Shown: positions 1 to 6,174 of the stretch, in pieces
Layout of the letters: every line of letters starts with the position of its first letter
Numbering within the stretch: position 1 is the stretch's first letter
DNA from: an uncultured Solobacterium sp.
GTDB taxonomy: Bacteria; Bacillota_I; Bacilli_A; Erysipelotrichales; Erysipelotrichaceae
Assembly (NCBI GenBank): GCA_927911475.1
Contig: CAKMPP010000163.1
Span: 1-14,571, forward strand
Direction of reading: 5' to 3'
Length of the DNA: 14,571 nt
Made by a program: the position numbers and the translations under genes
Notes under the pieces: generated by a model
Told to the model about the DNA's origin: nothing
The model's input: only the letters and a program-made list of their open reading frames with translations
Databases searched by the model: none

Positions 1-26
1 AATAGTATGTGTTATATTCTACTTGC

Positions 27-33
27 AAGGAGG
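27..33 (+). promoter_or_regulatory. Ribosome binding site of the PadR gene
   Basis: AAGGAGG lies seven bases before the ATG at 41 and fixes that codon as the start rather than the upstream TTG. The window begins only 40 bases before the gene. An AT-rich TATATT at 13-18 is too close to the ribosome site to be a convincing -10 box, so the promoter probably lies off the window. Confidence 0.8.
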
Positions 34-40
34 AAAAACA

Positions 41-343
41 ATGGATGCACAATTTAAAAAAGGTGTTTTAGAATTATGCGTTCTGTCGAGGTTAGTAAAA
101 GATGATAAGTACGGATATGAACTAACTGAAGATATTTCCCAAGAAATGTCCGTCACTGCCGGTACATTATATTTAATTTTAAAAAGACTAAAAGATAATG
201 GTTATCTTGAAACCTATCTTGTTGAATCATCCGGTGGCCCAGCTCGAAAATACTATCATTTAACAGAAGAAGGAAAACTTTATCAACAACAACAGAAAGA
301 AGAATGGATTACATTCATTCAAAAGGTGGAAAAACTGATATGA
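41..343 (+). CDS. PadR family transcriptional regulator (short form)
   Basis: This encodes a 100-residue winged-helix DNA-binding protein. The sequence opens MDAQFKKGVLELCVLSRL, then DKYGYEL at about residues 29-35, the recognition-helix region GTLYLILKRL at about 56-65 and the wing GGPARKYYHLTEEG. This order is typical of short PadR proteins, which usually repress their own operon. The usual Pro of GTLYPLL is replaced by Leu. The ATG at 41 is chosen because a strong AAGGAGG site lies at 27-33; an in-frame TTG at 23 lies upstream of that site and would only add a spurious six-residue extension. The stop overlaps the start of the next gene (ATGA at 340-343), so the two are translationally coupled, as is common for PadR with DUF1700/DUF4097 partners. 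The inducing signal cannot be read from the sequence. Confidence 0.93.
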   Translation: MDAQFKKGVLELCVLSRLVKDDKYGYELTEDISQEMSVTAGTLYLILKRLKDNGYLETYLVESSGGPARKYYHLTEEGKLYQQQQKEEWITFIQKVEKLI

Positions 344-1555
344 CAAAAAATGAATATTTAGCAGCTTTAAATCAAGCACTCGCAAACTACTCACCAAGTT
401 TTTAAAAAAGATATTCTCGATGCCTTTGAAGCACACTTCCAAGAAGGAAGAAGCGAAGGAAGAAGCGAAGAAGAAATCATGAATGATCTTGGTACAATCG
501 ATGATGTAATCGAGAATATCCACATGATGGGTGGAGAAAAAGAAACTGTTCATAAAGAACAGAAGAGTAAAGACTATCAAGATTTAAAAGAAGGATTATC
601 TACAGCCTTCCATGCGTTTACACGTATCGCAGACGAAGCACTTGGTCATGCAAAAAACTTTACAGCCAATATGGACCGTAAGAAGAATACAGCGCAGTAC
701 TATTCAGATCCTCAGACTGAAACACTTCCAGATTCTATCGCTCACTTAGTGATTCACAGTGAGACATTACTGTCATCCTTGGATATAACTCTAGAAAAAG
801 GAAATGAGCTCCGCTATGAATTTACCCAGTCACAAAGTATCTTTAGAAATCCTACAACTGATGGAATTCGTTGTGAAATAAATGATACAACTGCTACGAT
901 TCTTGTGTCTGGTAGCGGTGACTTGACCGTTCAAATTCCATCTGGTGTTACAACAATCACAATGGAAGCACCTGCTGGTGATGTAGATATCAACGATATT
1001 AAGCTTGATGAATTCAACTGTCATAACAAATCTGGAGATGTTTCTCTCAGCCGTGTTGAAATGAAACGTGCCGACTTTACGATGTTGGCAGGCGACTTAG
1101 ATGTCTCCGATTCCAACTTCGATGAAATTAGCATGAAGCTATCCGCTGGTGATCTAGACTTAACAAATACAACAGGTAATCTTTATGCCAATATCGCTGC
1201 TGGTGATATTGATATTCAAAAACACGCTGCAAATGTAATTCAACTTTCCGCAGCTGCTGGCGATATCGATATGGAAGTATCCTCCCCTATCATCGAAGTT
1301 AAGACAACTGCTGGTGATATTGATTTAATTGTTCGTGGAGAAATTCAAAACATCCAAGTCACATCTACTGCTGGCGATATCGACATGGCAACAGATTCCA
1401 AAGACTACCAGGCAAGTCTTTCCACAAACTTTGGAGATGTTGATTTCGATGATGATTTACCATATCAAAAATTACATGGCAAAAAATATATTGTCGGTAA
1501 TGGAAAAGGTGAGATTCTCATCAAAACAAATGCCGGAGATATTAAGCTTCCATAA
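340..1555 (+). CDS. DUF1700-like / DUF4097 beta-repeat envelope-stress type protein, frameshifted at a T5 run
   Basis: Translation from the ATG at 340 gives MTKNEYLAALNQALANYSPSF and then a TAA at 403-405. Skipping one T of the T5 run (399-403) continues as KKDILDAFEAHF and EGRSEGRSEEEI, the usual DUF1700-like N-terminal helical pattern, giving about 404 residues. As written, a gene caller would start at the ATG at 479 and report 358 residues. The C-terminal half has eleven [ASF]GD[ILV] turns, each about 18-20 residues apart (SGDLTV, AGDVDI, AGDIDM and so on, ending AGDIKLP). This is the DUF4097 right-handed beta-repeat, often labelled putative adhesin. I see no signal peptide or membrane helix, so the protein appears cytoplasmic or exported by an unseen route. 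It is coupled to the upstream PadR gene. LiaX-like sensors of antimicrobial peptides share this beta domain, but a link to that role is inference only. Confidence 0.8.
443..466 (+). repeat. 12-bp tandem repeat (two copies) encoding EGRS-EGRS
   Basis: GAAGGAAGAAGC occurs twice in tandem, followed by a partial third unit. It is a multiple of three and reads EGRSEGRSEEE in the restored frame. DUF1700 proteins normally have a similar glycine/glutamate stretch here, so it may be family architecture rather than a recent expansion. Confidence 0.7.
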
Positions 1556-1578
1556 CAGCCTACACCAGGCTGTTTTTT
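1555..1578 (+). terminator. Rho-independent terminator of the PadR/DUF4097 operon
   Basis: ACAGCC (1555-1560) pairs with GGCTGT (1568-1573) around a seven-base loop and runs straight into a six-T tract (1573-1578). It starts on the last base of the stop codon, closing the two-gene operon. Confidence 0.85.
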
Positions 1579-1674
1579 ATATATTTTATTGATAAGTTGA
1601 TGAATGAAGCACTATTAATATCACTTAAAAAAATCTTAATGAATACTTTAATATTATCCAAATTTGTTTCGGTA

Positions 1675-1680
1675 TATAAT
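1675..1680 (+). promoter_or_regulatory. Candidate -10 box for the adhesin gene
   Basis: A perfect TATAAT lies 125 bases before the adhesin start, in an AT-rich stretch after the upstream terminator. No good -35 hexamer is visible at 16-18 bp (TATTAT at 1652-1657 at best), so an activator may be needed or the call may be wrong. Confidence 0.4.
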
Positions 1681-1685
1681 TCATT

Positions 1686-1769
1686 CGTGCATGGCAAATT
1701 TACACACTGTAGCAATTACGATTGATTCGCATCTTATATCAATCCTTTCAGTAAATAATTGCAGGTACG
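1686..1769 (+). promoter_or_regulatory. Nested inverted repeats in the adhesin 5' leader, possible structured RNA
   Basis: Three pairs of complementary segments nest in order: CGTGC (1686-1690) with GTACG (1765-1769, one G-U), GCAATTA (1712-1718) with TAATTGC (1756-1762), and GATTGAT (1720-1726) with ATCAATC (1738-1744). They lie between the candidate -10 box and the ribosome site AAAGGAAG (1792-1799). I could not match the segment to a riboswitch class I know. The rest of 1579-1805 shows no coding potential. Confidence 0.4.
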
Positions 1770-1805
1770 CCATAATATCAAATCACAAATGAAAGGAAGT
1801 ATTAT

Positions 1806-3503
1806 ATGAAAAAGAGGAATTATTTAGCTATCCTGTTGTCATTATTCATGACACTTACAACCCTCATTGCTTGGTCTAAAACAAACGTTATCGCTGAGGA
1901 TGGACCAAAACAAGTAGATGCAACAATCACAAACTTCAGATTTATGAATCTTTCTAAAACAAATGTTGGAGATATCTACTATACTGATAACTTCTACTTT
2001 GATTTAGATTGGGCAGCTAATACAACAGGTGCAACATTAAAAGAAGGTGACTACTTTACAATCGACCTTCCAGATACAGTTATGTTCTCATCAGATTCAA
2101 GTCCTATCGACTTTGATATCTATGACGCTGATGGAACAGGCGCTGTAATTGCGAAAGCACATATCACCGCAGGTACAAATGGCGCAACCGCAAAAGTTGT
2201 ATTTACGAATTGGGTAGAAAACCGCTATAACGTAAATGGTAACATTCAACTCTCTGCTAGATTTGATTTAACACGAGTTCCTGTTAACCAGTCTACTTCA
2301 TTCACTGTTTCTGTAAATGCCGGTAAGTCTAATATGACTTCATCATCTGGTTCAGTTAACGTAGCTGGCCCACAGGTTTTAACTGATGAATCATTAAATA
2401 AGTTTGCTTGGTACGATACAGAAAATCCTCATCTTGCGAACTGGGAAATTCGTATCAATCACAAAAAAGCAACACTACCAAACGCTACAATTCATGATAC
2501 AATCGTTGGTTCAACTGAAAGAATCCTAAAGGATACAATCCGACTATCTACAGTTCAAATGGATCAGTACGGTAATGATATTGCCGGAACATCTACACCA
2601 GTAGACTTAACTGGCAAATTAACAATGTCCGATAACGATCAAACATTTACTATTAATGTAGGAAATGTGAATGGCGAACAGTATCGTCTTACTTATCAAT
2701 CCACATACACAGAAGGAACAAACCTCAACAACAAGCTTACATTAACATCTGTAAATCAAACTTATACATTTGATGCACACTTCACAAGAGCTTCCTCTGG
2801 TGGTTCTGGTTCTGGTGATCTTGCAAATAAGATCAAGTTAACAAAGGTTGATGAAGACGATAACACTATCACTCTGGCAAACGCTGTATTTACAGTTACA
2901 AAACCAGATGGCACAACATTTGATTTAACAACAGCTGCCGATGGAACTGTTACTTCTGAAGCTTTGGTACAAGGTACATACAAAGTTAAGGAAAAGACAG
3001 CACCTAGCGGATATGAATTAAACGATACAGAATACACACTTGAAGTTACATCTGCAGGTGGTGCATTACAAACAATCACTGATAAGCCAATCAAAACAGA
3101 TATCTCAGTTACTAAGACATGGGCAGGCCCTAAGGCTGGTCCAGTCACAATTCATTTATTCGCAAACGGAACAGATACAGGTACTACACTAACACTAGAT
3201 GATAGTAATAACTGGACAGGTAGTTTCACTAACCTACGTAAGTACGATCAAAGTGGCACAGAAATTCAGTATACAATTACTGAGGATGCCGTAAATGGTT
3301 ATGACACTGCAATCACAGGTGATCAAACAACAGGATTTACCGTCACAAATACGGAGCAACCAAAGAACGTTACTCCACCAAAGCAGAATACCACTACACC
3401 AAAGACAAGTGATAACACAAACATCTATCTATACTTCGGTATGTTGTTTGTTGGTACTATCACTAGTGGTTACCTCTTTGCAAAGAGAAAATCATATAGA
3501 TAG
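1806..3503 (+). CDS. MSCRAMM-like cell-wall-anchored adhesin with collagen-binding and Cna B-type domains
   Basis: This encodes a 565-residue surface protein. Residues 1-30 form a signal peptide: KKR, a hydrophobic core, and cleavage probably after VIA (residue 30). Residues about 35-195 look like an Ig-like adhesin domain and about 200-325 like a Cna collagen-binding domain (NKFAWYDTENPHLANW is characteristic). After the linker SSGGSGSGD comes a SpaA-type domain with candidate isopeptide residues Lys347, Glu396 and Asp426. A Cna B domain follows with Lys437, Glu493 and Asn515. The C-terminus has a Thr/Pro-rich wall segment, the sorting signal TPKTS (531-535), a hydrophobic helix and the tail KRKSYR. 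The motif deviates from LPXTG at positions 1 and 5. Family knowledge predicts sortase anchoring and host-matrix or cell adhesion; the ligand is unknown. The start has the ribosome site AAAGGAAG. It is monocistronic, with terminators on both sides. Confidence 0.9.
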   Translation: MKKRNYLAILLSLFMTLTTLIAWSKTNVIAEDGPKQVDATITNFRFMNLSKTNVGDIYYTDNFYFDLDWAANTTGATLKEGDYFTIDLPDTVMFSSDSSPIDFDIYDADGTGAVIAKAHITAGTNGATAKVVFTNWVENRYNVNGNIQLSARFDLTRVPVNQSTSFTVSVNAGKSNMTSSSGSVNVAGPQVLTDESLNKFAWYDTENPHLANWEIRINHKKATLPNATIHDTIVGSTERILKDTIRLSTVQMDQYGNDIAGTSTPVDLTGKLTMSDNDQTFTINVGNVNGEQYRLTYQSTYTEGTNLNNKLTLTSVNQTYTFDAHFTRASSGGSGSGDLANKIKLTKVDEDDNTITLANAVFTVTKPDGTTFDLTTAADGTVTSEALVQGTYKVKEKTAPSGYELNDTEYTLEVTSAGGALQTITDKPIKTDISVTKTWAGPKAGPVTIHLFANGTDTGTTLTLDDSNNWTGSFTNLRKYDQSGTEIQYTITEDAVNGYDTAITGDQTTGFTVTNTEQPKNVTPPKQNTTTPKTSDNTNIYLYFGMLFVGTITSGYLFAKRKSYR

Positions 3504-3506
3504 TTA

Positions 3507-3535
3507 AAAAGCCATTCTACATAATGGCTTTTCTT
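3507..3535 (+). terminator. Terminator of the adhesin gene, potentially bidirectional
   Basis: AAAAGCCATT (3507-3516) pairs perfectly with AATGGCTTTT (3523-3532) around loop CTACAT, followed by CTTT. The A-rich left arm gives a T-run on the minus strand too, so it could also stop convergent transcription from the Hsp20 gene. Confidence 0.9.
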
Positions 3536-3550
3536 TATAAACAAAAGAAA

Positions 3551-3570
3551 AACTGGAATTTCTTCCAGTT
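3551..3570 (-). terminator. Terminator of the Hsp20 gene
   Basis: AACTGGAA (3551-3558) and TTCCAGTT (3563-3570) form an eight-base stem with a four-base loop. On the minus strand it is followed by TTTTCTTTTG. Its first arm overlaps the stop codon of the Hsp20 gene. Confidence 0.85.
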
Positions 3571-3988
3571 ATAGAATTTCGATAAATTTCTTTGTTTCTT
3601 CTTCTTTCTTTTGTTCTGTTGGTAACTCAATCTTTAAGATACCATTATCGAAAGATGCGTGGATATCTGTATCCTTGATTGCATCACCTACATAGAATGT
3701 ACGCGATGTATTACCGCTGAATCTTTCTTGACGTAATACTTTACCCTTCTCATCCTTCTCTTCTTCTGTAGATGAACGAGAAGCACTGATTGTTAGATTA
3801 CCATTGAATAAGCTAATGGATACTTCATCCTTCTTGTAACCAGGAACTTCTACTTCTAAGATGTACTTTCCATCTTTCTCACGAACATCTGTCTTTAAAA
3901 TATTATTTCCTGTAAATACTGGTGCTCTAAATACATCATCAAACATATCATTAAATAAATCATTCTTTCTTGTTGTCATATATTTCAT
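3569..3988 (-). CDS. Hsp20 / alpha-crystallin family small heat-shock protein
   Basis: This encodes a 139-residue, ATP-independent holdase chaperone that would bind unfolding cytosolic proteins. A short N-terminal arm with LFNDMFDDVF (about 11-20) leads into the alpha-crystallin domain. That domain contains DVREKDGKYILEVEVPGYKKDEV, the beta strand LTISASR and the family motif ASFDNGILKIELP near 112-124. The C-terminal tail FIEIL resembles the IxI anchor that docks neighbouring subunits. The length is typical of bacterial Hsp20. The ATG at 3988 is preferred over that at 3979 because an AGGAGG site (plus-strand 3997-4002) lies eight bases before it. The gene stands alone. Its promoter overlaps a CIRCE operator, so HrcA repression and heat induction are expected. 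Confidence 0.96.
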   Translation of the reverse strand: MKYMTTRKNDLFNDMFDDVFRAPVFTGNNILKTDVREKDGKYILEVEVPGYKKDEVSISLFNGNLTISASRSSTEEEKDEKGKVLRQERFSGNTSRTFYVGDAIKDTDIHASFDNGILKIELPTEQKKEEETKKFIEIL

Positions 3989-4026
3989 ATCATATACCTC
4001 CTAAGGTCTTTCACCTTACACATACT

Positions 4027-4055
4027 AATATACTCATATTTTTTAGCACTGTCAA
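4027..4055 (-). promoter_or_regulatory. SigA-type promoter of the Hsp20 gene
   Basis: On the minus strand a consensus TTGACA (plus 4050-4055) is followed by 17 bp and TATATT (plus 4027-4032). Transcription would start about 30 bases before the Hsp20 ATG. The -35 box lies inside the CIRCE operator, so bound HrcA would block RNA polymerase. Confidence 0.85.
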
Positions 4056-4069
4056 TACCTAAGTGCTAA
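4043..4069. promoter_or_regulatory. CIRCE operator (HrcA binding site)
   Basis: TTAGCACTG (4043-4051), nine bases, then AAGTGCTAA (4061-4069). The CIRCE consensus is TTAGCACTC-N9-GAGTGCTAA, so only the innermost base of each arm differs. The spacing is exact and the position, over the Hsp20 -35 box, is right for repression. HrcA itself is not in the window. Confidence 0.93.
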
Positions 4070-4163
4070 AAATTATTAAAAATTTTTTCTATTTATAGTT
4101 TATATATATAAAAATCTTATTTAAAGGATTTTATTATTAGCATAACTATATGATGATTGCTAA

Positions 4164-4520
4164 TTAGTTTCCGTATTTATAGAGAATAAATGACTCATCA
4201 TCTGATTTTAAATGTATTTCTTTGCCCTCTATCGTGTAATAATAGATCTTCTTTTCATCATTCATCGTTATCTCAATTTTGTTACCATGATTCTTCCATA
4301 GAAAGGCAACTTTCGTCAAATCATCATAATAAACACCCGAATAATCAGGATTAAACTGGAATGTAACATCATCTTCATAGTCCGGAAACCACACTCCTAC
4401 AAAGTCATACTTTCTTGTTTCTTGATAAACAAAATTCAAAAAGAAAATCAACACAATGATTGGGATTACATTTTTTAGTATCTTCACGATAAAAGTCTTT
4501 TGTTTATTTGATATCTCCAT
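4164..4520 (-). CDS. Small membrane-anchored lipocalin-like hypothetical protein
   Basis: This encodes 118 residues of unknown function. Residues about 11-31 are a single hydrophobic helix (VKILKNVIPIIVLIFFLNFV) after a basic, Asn/Lys-rich start. The rest is probably outside the membrane. That part begins VGVWFPDYEDDVTFQFNPDY and alternates short beta strands with charged turns (KIEITMNDEKKIYYYTIEGK). The pattern G-x-W, then F-x-x-D-x-S-G, then a W and repeated strands recalls lipocalin-like or DUF5640-type beta barrels, but I cannot name a family with confidence. GGAG (plus 4528-4531) sits seven bases before the start. The gene follows the terminator of the phosphatase gene and precedes the Hsp20 promoter, so it may be its own unit. 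No promoter is clear. Confidence 0.75.
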   Translation of the reverse strand: MEISNKQKTFIVKILKNVIPIIVLIFFLNFVYQETRKYDFVGVWFPDYEDDVTFQFNPDYSGVYYDDLTKVAFLWKNHGNKIEITMNDEKKIYYYTIEGKEIHLKSDDESFILYKYGN

Positions 4521-4565
4521 TGTATTTCTCCATATGTAATCATATACCTTTCAGAGAATAATACA

Positions 4566-4589
4566 AAACGACAGATCATTCTGTCGTTT
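4566..4589 (-). terminator. Terminator after the tyrosine phosphatase gene
   Basis: AAACGACAGA (4566-4575) pairs perfectly with TCTGTCGTTT (4580-4589) around a four-base loop. On the minus strand the stem ends in TTTTGTATTATT, a moderate U-tract. It overlaps the phosphatase stop codon. Confidence 0.75.
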
Positions 4590-5355
4590 ATTCTGTATAT
4601 AAATCTCTTAGTTTTTGTAATGCATACTTATCAAGATTGAATTCTGTTTCAAAATATTCATCAAAGCTAATGTACTTCTCTTTGATACGTTTTAGTGAAT
4701 ACGCCGCATTGGTATATGTTACTCCCTCATACGCCAGTAACATACCCGCGAGTTCTCCATCTATTTTTGTAAGAGGGAAATCCTTTTTGAAACGATCAAT
4801 ATATTCCTTACGGTATTCATTCGTTAACATGTAGTCATAAATCGCTGTCTCTTCGTCTACACCAAGTGCTAGTAGAATTAAGATTGCTGCTATTCCTGTA
4901 CGGTCTTTCCCAGCAGAACAATGGAATAGGATTGGTACATTACCTGCTATGATATCCTCAAACATTTTCTTATATGCATAACAGAATGGTAAGTTACCAT
5001 ACACCTTATGTGTAAATTCATCATTGCTTTCTTTGGAATAGACATTTTCTGCGATGAGTGCAGCTGGCGAAAAGTTTACTTCCGTTCCATCTGCACGTAT
5101 TGCGGCTGATAAATGAATATATTCGGCACCTTTCAACGTTGGATCTGGTGCATCCTTCACTTCTTCCTTTGAACGTAAATCATAAATCTTCTGAATATGT
5201 AAAGAATTTAAGATTTCTAGTTCATTTTGATCGAAGTCCATTAAACGACTGCTACGAAAGAAATACCCTTTCTTAACATGTTTGCCATTTTGAGTCTTGT
5301 AACCACCTAGATCACGTAAGTTTCTTTTCTTTTCAATGCCGAGAATATCACTCAT
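4588..5355 (-). CDS. Tyrosine-protein phosphatase (Y_phosphatase3 / PtpB-like)
   Basis: This 255-residue protein belongs to the Cys-dependent phosphatase superfamily. The N-terminus RNLRDLGGY (about 11-19), followed by KKGYFFRSSRL, is the hallmark of the PtpB/LipA-like group. YDLRSKEEV lies near 58-66. The P-loop HCSAGKDRTG has the catalytic Cys146 and Arg152. Members remove phosphate from tyrosine and sometimes from serine/threonine or phosphoinositides, and many are cytosolic or secreted. No signal peptide is visible here. The ATG overlaps the pflA stop (ATGA at 5352-5355) and the last pflA codons supply a G-rich ribosome site, so the two are translationally coupled. Why a phosphatase is coupled to a glycyl-radical activase is not clear. 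Confidence 0.93.
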   Translation of the reverse strand: MSDILGIEKKRNLRDLGGYKTQNGKHVKKGYFFRSSRLMDFDQNELEILNSLHIQKIYDLRSKEEVKDAPDPTLKGAEYIHLSAAIRADGTEVNFSPAALIAENVYSKESNDEFTHKVYGNLPFCYAYKKMFEDIIAGNVPILFHCSAGKDRTGIAAILILLALGVDEETAIYDYMLTNEYRKEYIDRFKKDFPLTKIDGELAGMLLAYEGVTYTNAAYSLKRIKEKYISFDEYFETEFNLDKYALQKLRDLYTE

Positions 5356-6081
5356 TTCTTCACCCCCAAAATCCTTTCTGCAGTTTCAATCTGTTCTTTT
5401 GTAGGTTGTGGCGTATCCATTAGAGGATAACTGATTCCCATCTTCTCGTATTTCGAGATACCTAATACATGATATGGTAACACCTCTACTCTTTCAACGG
5501 AATCCAGTGTGTCGATAAATTCTCTTAGCTTCTGTAAATCCTCTTCATTTGCGGTAATTCCAGGAACCAAAACATGTCGAATCCACATTGGAATATGATG
5601 ATCAGAAAGATACTTCGCACATGCCAAGATATTTTCATTTGATCCACCTGTTAGATAGCGATGTACTTTATCATCAATTTCTTTTAAGTCAAAGAGGACT
5701 AAATCTGTAACTTTCATGAGTCTTTCAAACTTAGAGAAGAATGGCTCTTCGTATGTAAATGGATTACCAGCTGTGTCCAGAGTACAGTGGATACCATGTT
5801 TATGCGCTAGTTCAAATAGTTCAATCATGAAATCCATCTGTAAGAGGGCTTCTCCTCCAGATACGGTGATTCCACCACCATTCACCCAATAATTTTTTAT
5901 AACGTAATGCCTTTTGCAATACTTCCTCTGCGGTATAAAGTTCTCCACCTGCCATTTCCCAAGTATCTGGATTATGGCAATATTTACAACGCATATTACA
6001 ACCTTTTAAAAATATAATAAATCTTACTCCAGGTCCATCAACTGCCCCGAAGGTTTCAAATGAATGTATGCGTCCCTTCAT
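5352..6081 (-). CDS. pflA: Pyruvate formate-lyase activating enzyme (radical SAM), frameshifted at an A6 run
   Basis: This is the activase that generates the glycyl radical on PflB using S-adenosylmethionine and a [4Fe-4S] cluster. The start reads MKGRIHSFETFGAVDGPG and is followed by the cluster motif CNMRCKYC (Cys28, Cys32, Cys35), then HNPDTW. Reading frame one runs to ALRYK and then goes wrong (KLLGEWWWNHR). If one base of the T6 run at plus-strand 5893-5898 is dropped, it continues NYWVNGGGITVSGGEALLQ, the family motif, through to HVLVPGITANEEDL and a normal C-terminus. The restored length is 242 residues, close to the roughly 246 of characterised PflA. As written there are two fragments, 5821-6081 and 5352-5948. 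The ribosome site AAAGGAGTGAG precedes the ATG. It lies downstream of pflB across a terminator and overlaps the phosphatase gene. Confidence 0.88.
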
Positions 6082-6110
6082 ATTCTCACTCCTTTATATC
6101 ATTCTGTATA

Positions 6111-6141
6111 AAAATGACTCTGTAGATAACAGAGTCATTTT
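6111..6141 (-). terminator. Terminator between pflB and pflA
   Basis: AAAATGACTCTGT (6111-6123) and ACAGAGTCATTTT (6129-6141) form a perfect 13-bp stem with a five-base loop. The minus strand continues into TTTTTATAC. It would limit read-through from pflB, so PflA should be made at lower levels than PflB. Confidence 0.85.
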
Positions 6142-6174
6142 ATCAAACTATAGTCTTGTTTTACACAAGAACGA

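Noticed and set aside
443..466. Phase-variable 12-bp repeat
   Set aside because: The unit is a multiple of three and the encoded stretch resembles the normal DUF1700 family pattern, so copy change would not switch the frame.
260..580. A 106-residue minus-strand frame rich in Phe and Ser
   Set aside because: It is antisense to the PadR/DUF1700 genes; the Phe-rich composition is the reverse of Lys/Glu codons.
1199..1384. CRISPR-like or satellite repeat
   Set aside because: The periodic GCTGG[TC]GATAT[TC]GA units are coding repeats of the DUF4097 beta structure with an 18-20 codon period and no spacer/repeat logic.
1686..1771. c-di-GMP riboswitch before the adhesin
   Set aside because: GGCAAA is present at 1693-1698, but the second conserved block (GACGCAAAGC-like) and receptor are missing.
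2762..3148. A 128-residue minus-strand open frame inside the adhesin gene
   Set aside because: It is antisense to a clear SpaA/Cna B coding region with strong domain and codon signal and has no ribosome site; it is a shadow frame.
4111..4132. Terminator for the small lipocalin-like gene
   Set aside because: AAAATCTT and AGGATTTT pair weakly, with a C-A mismatch on the minus-strand RNA; too weak to annotate.
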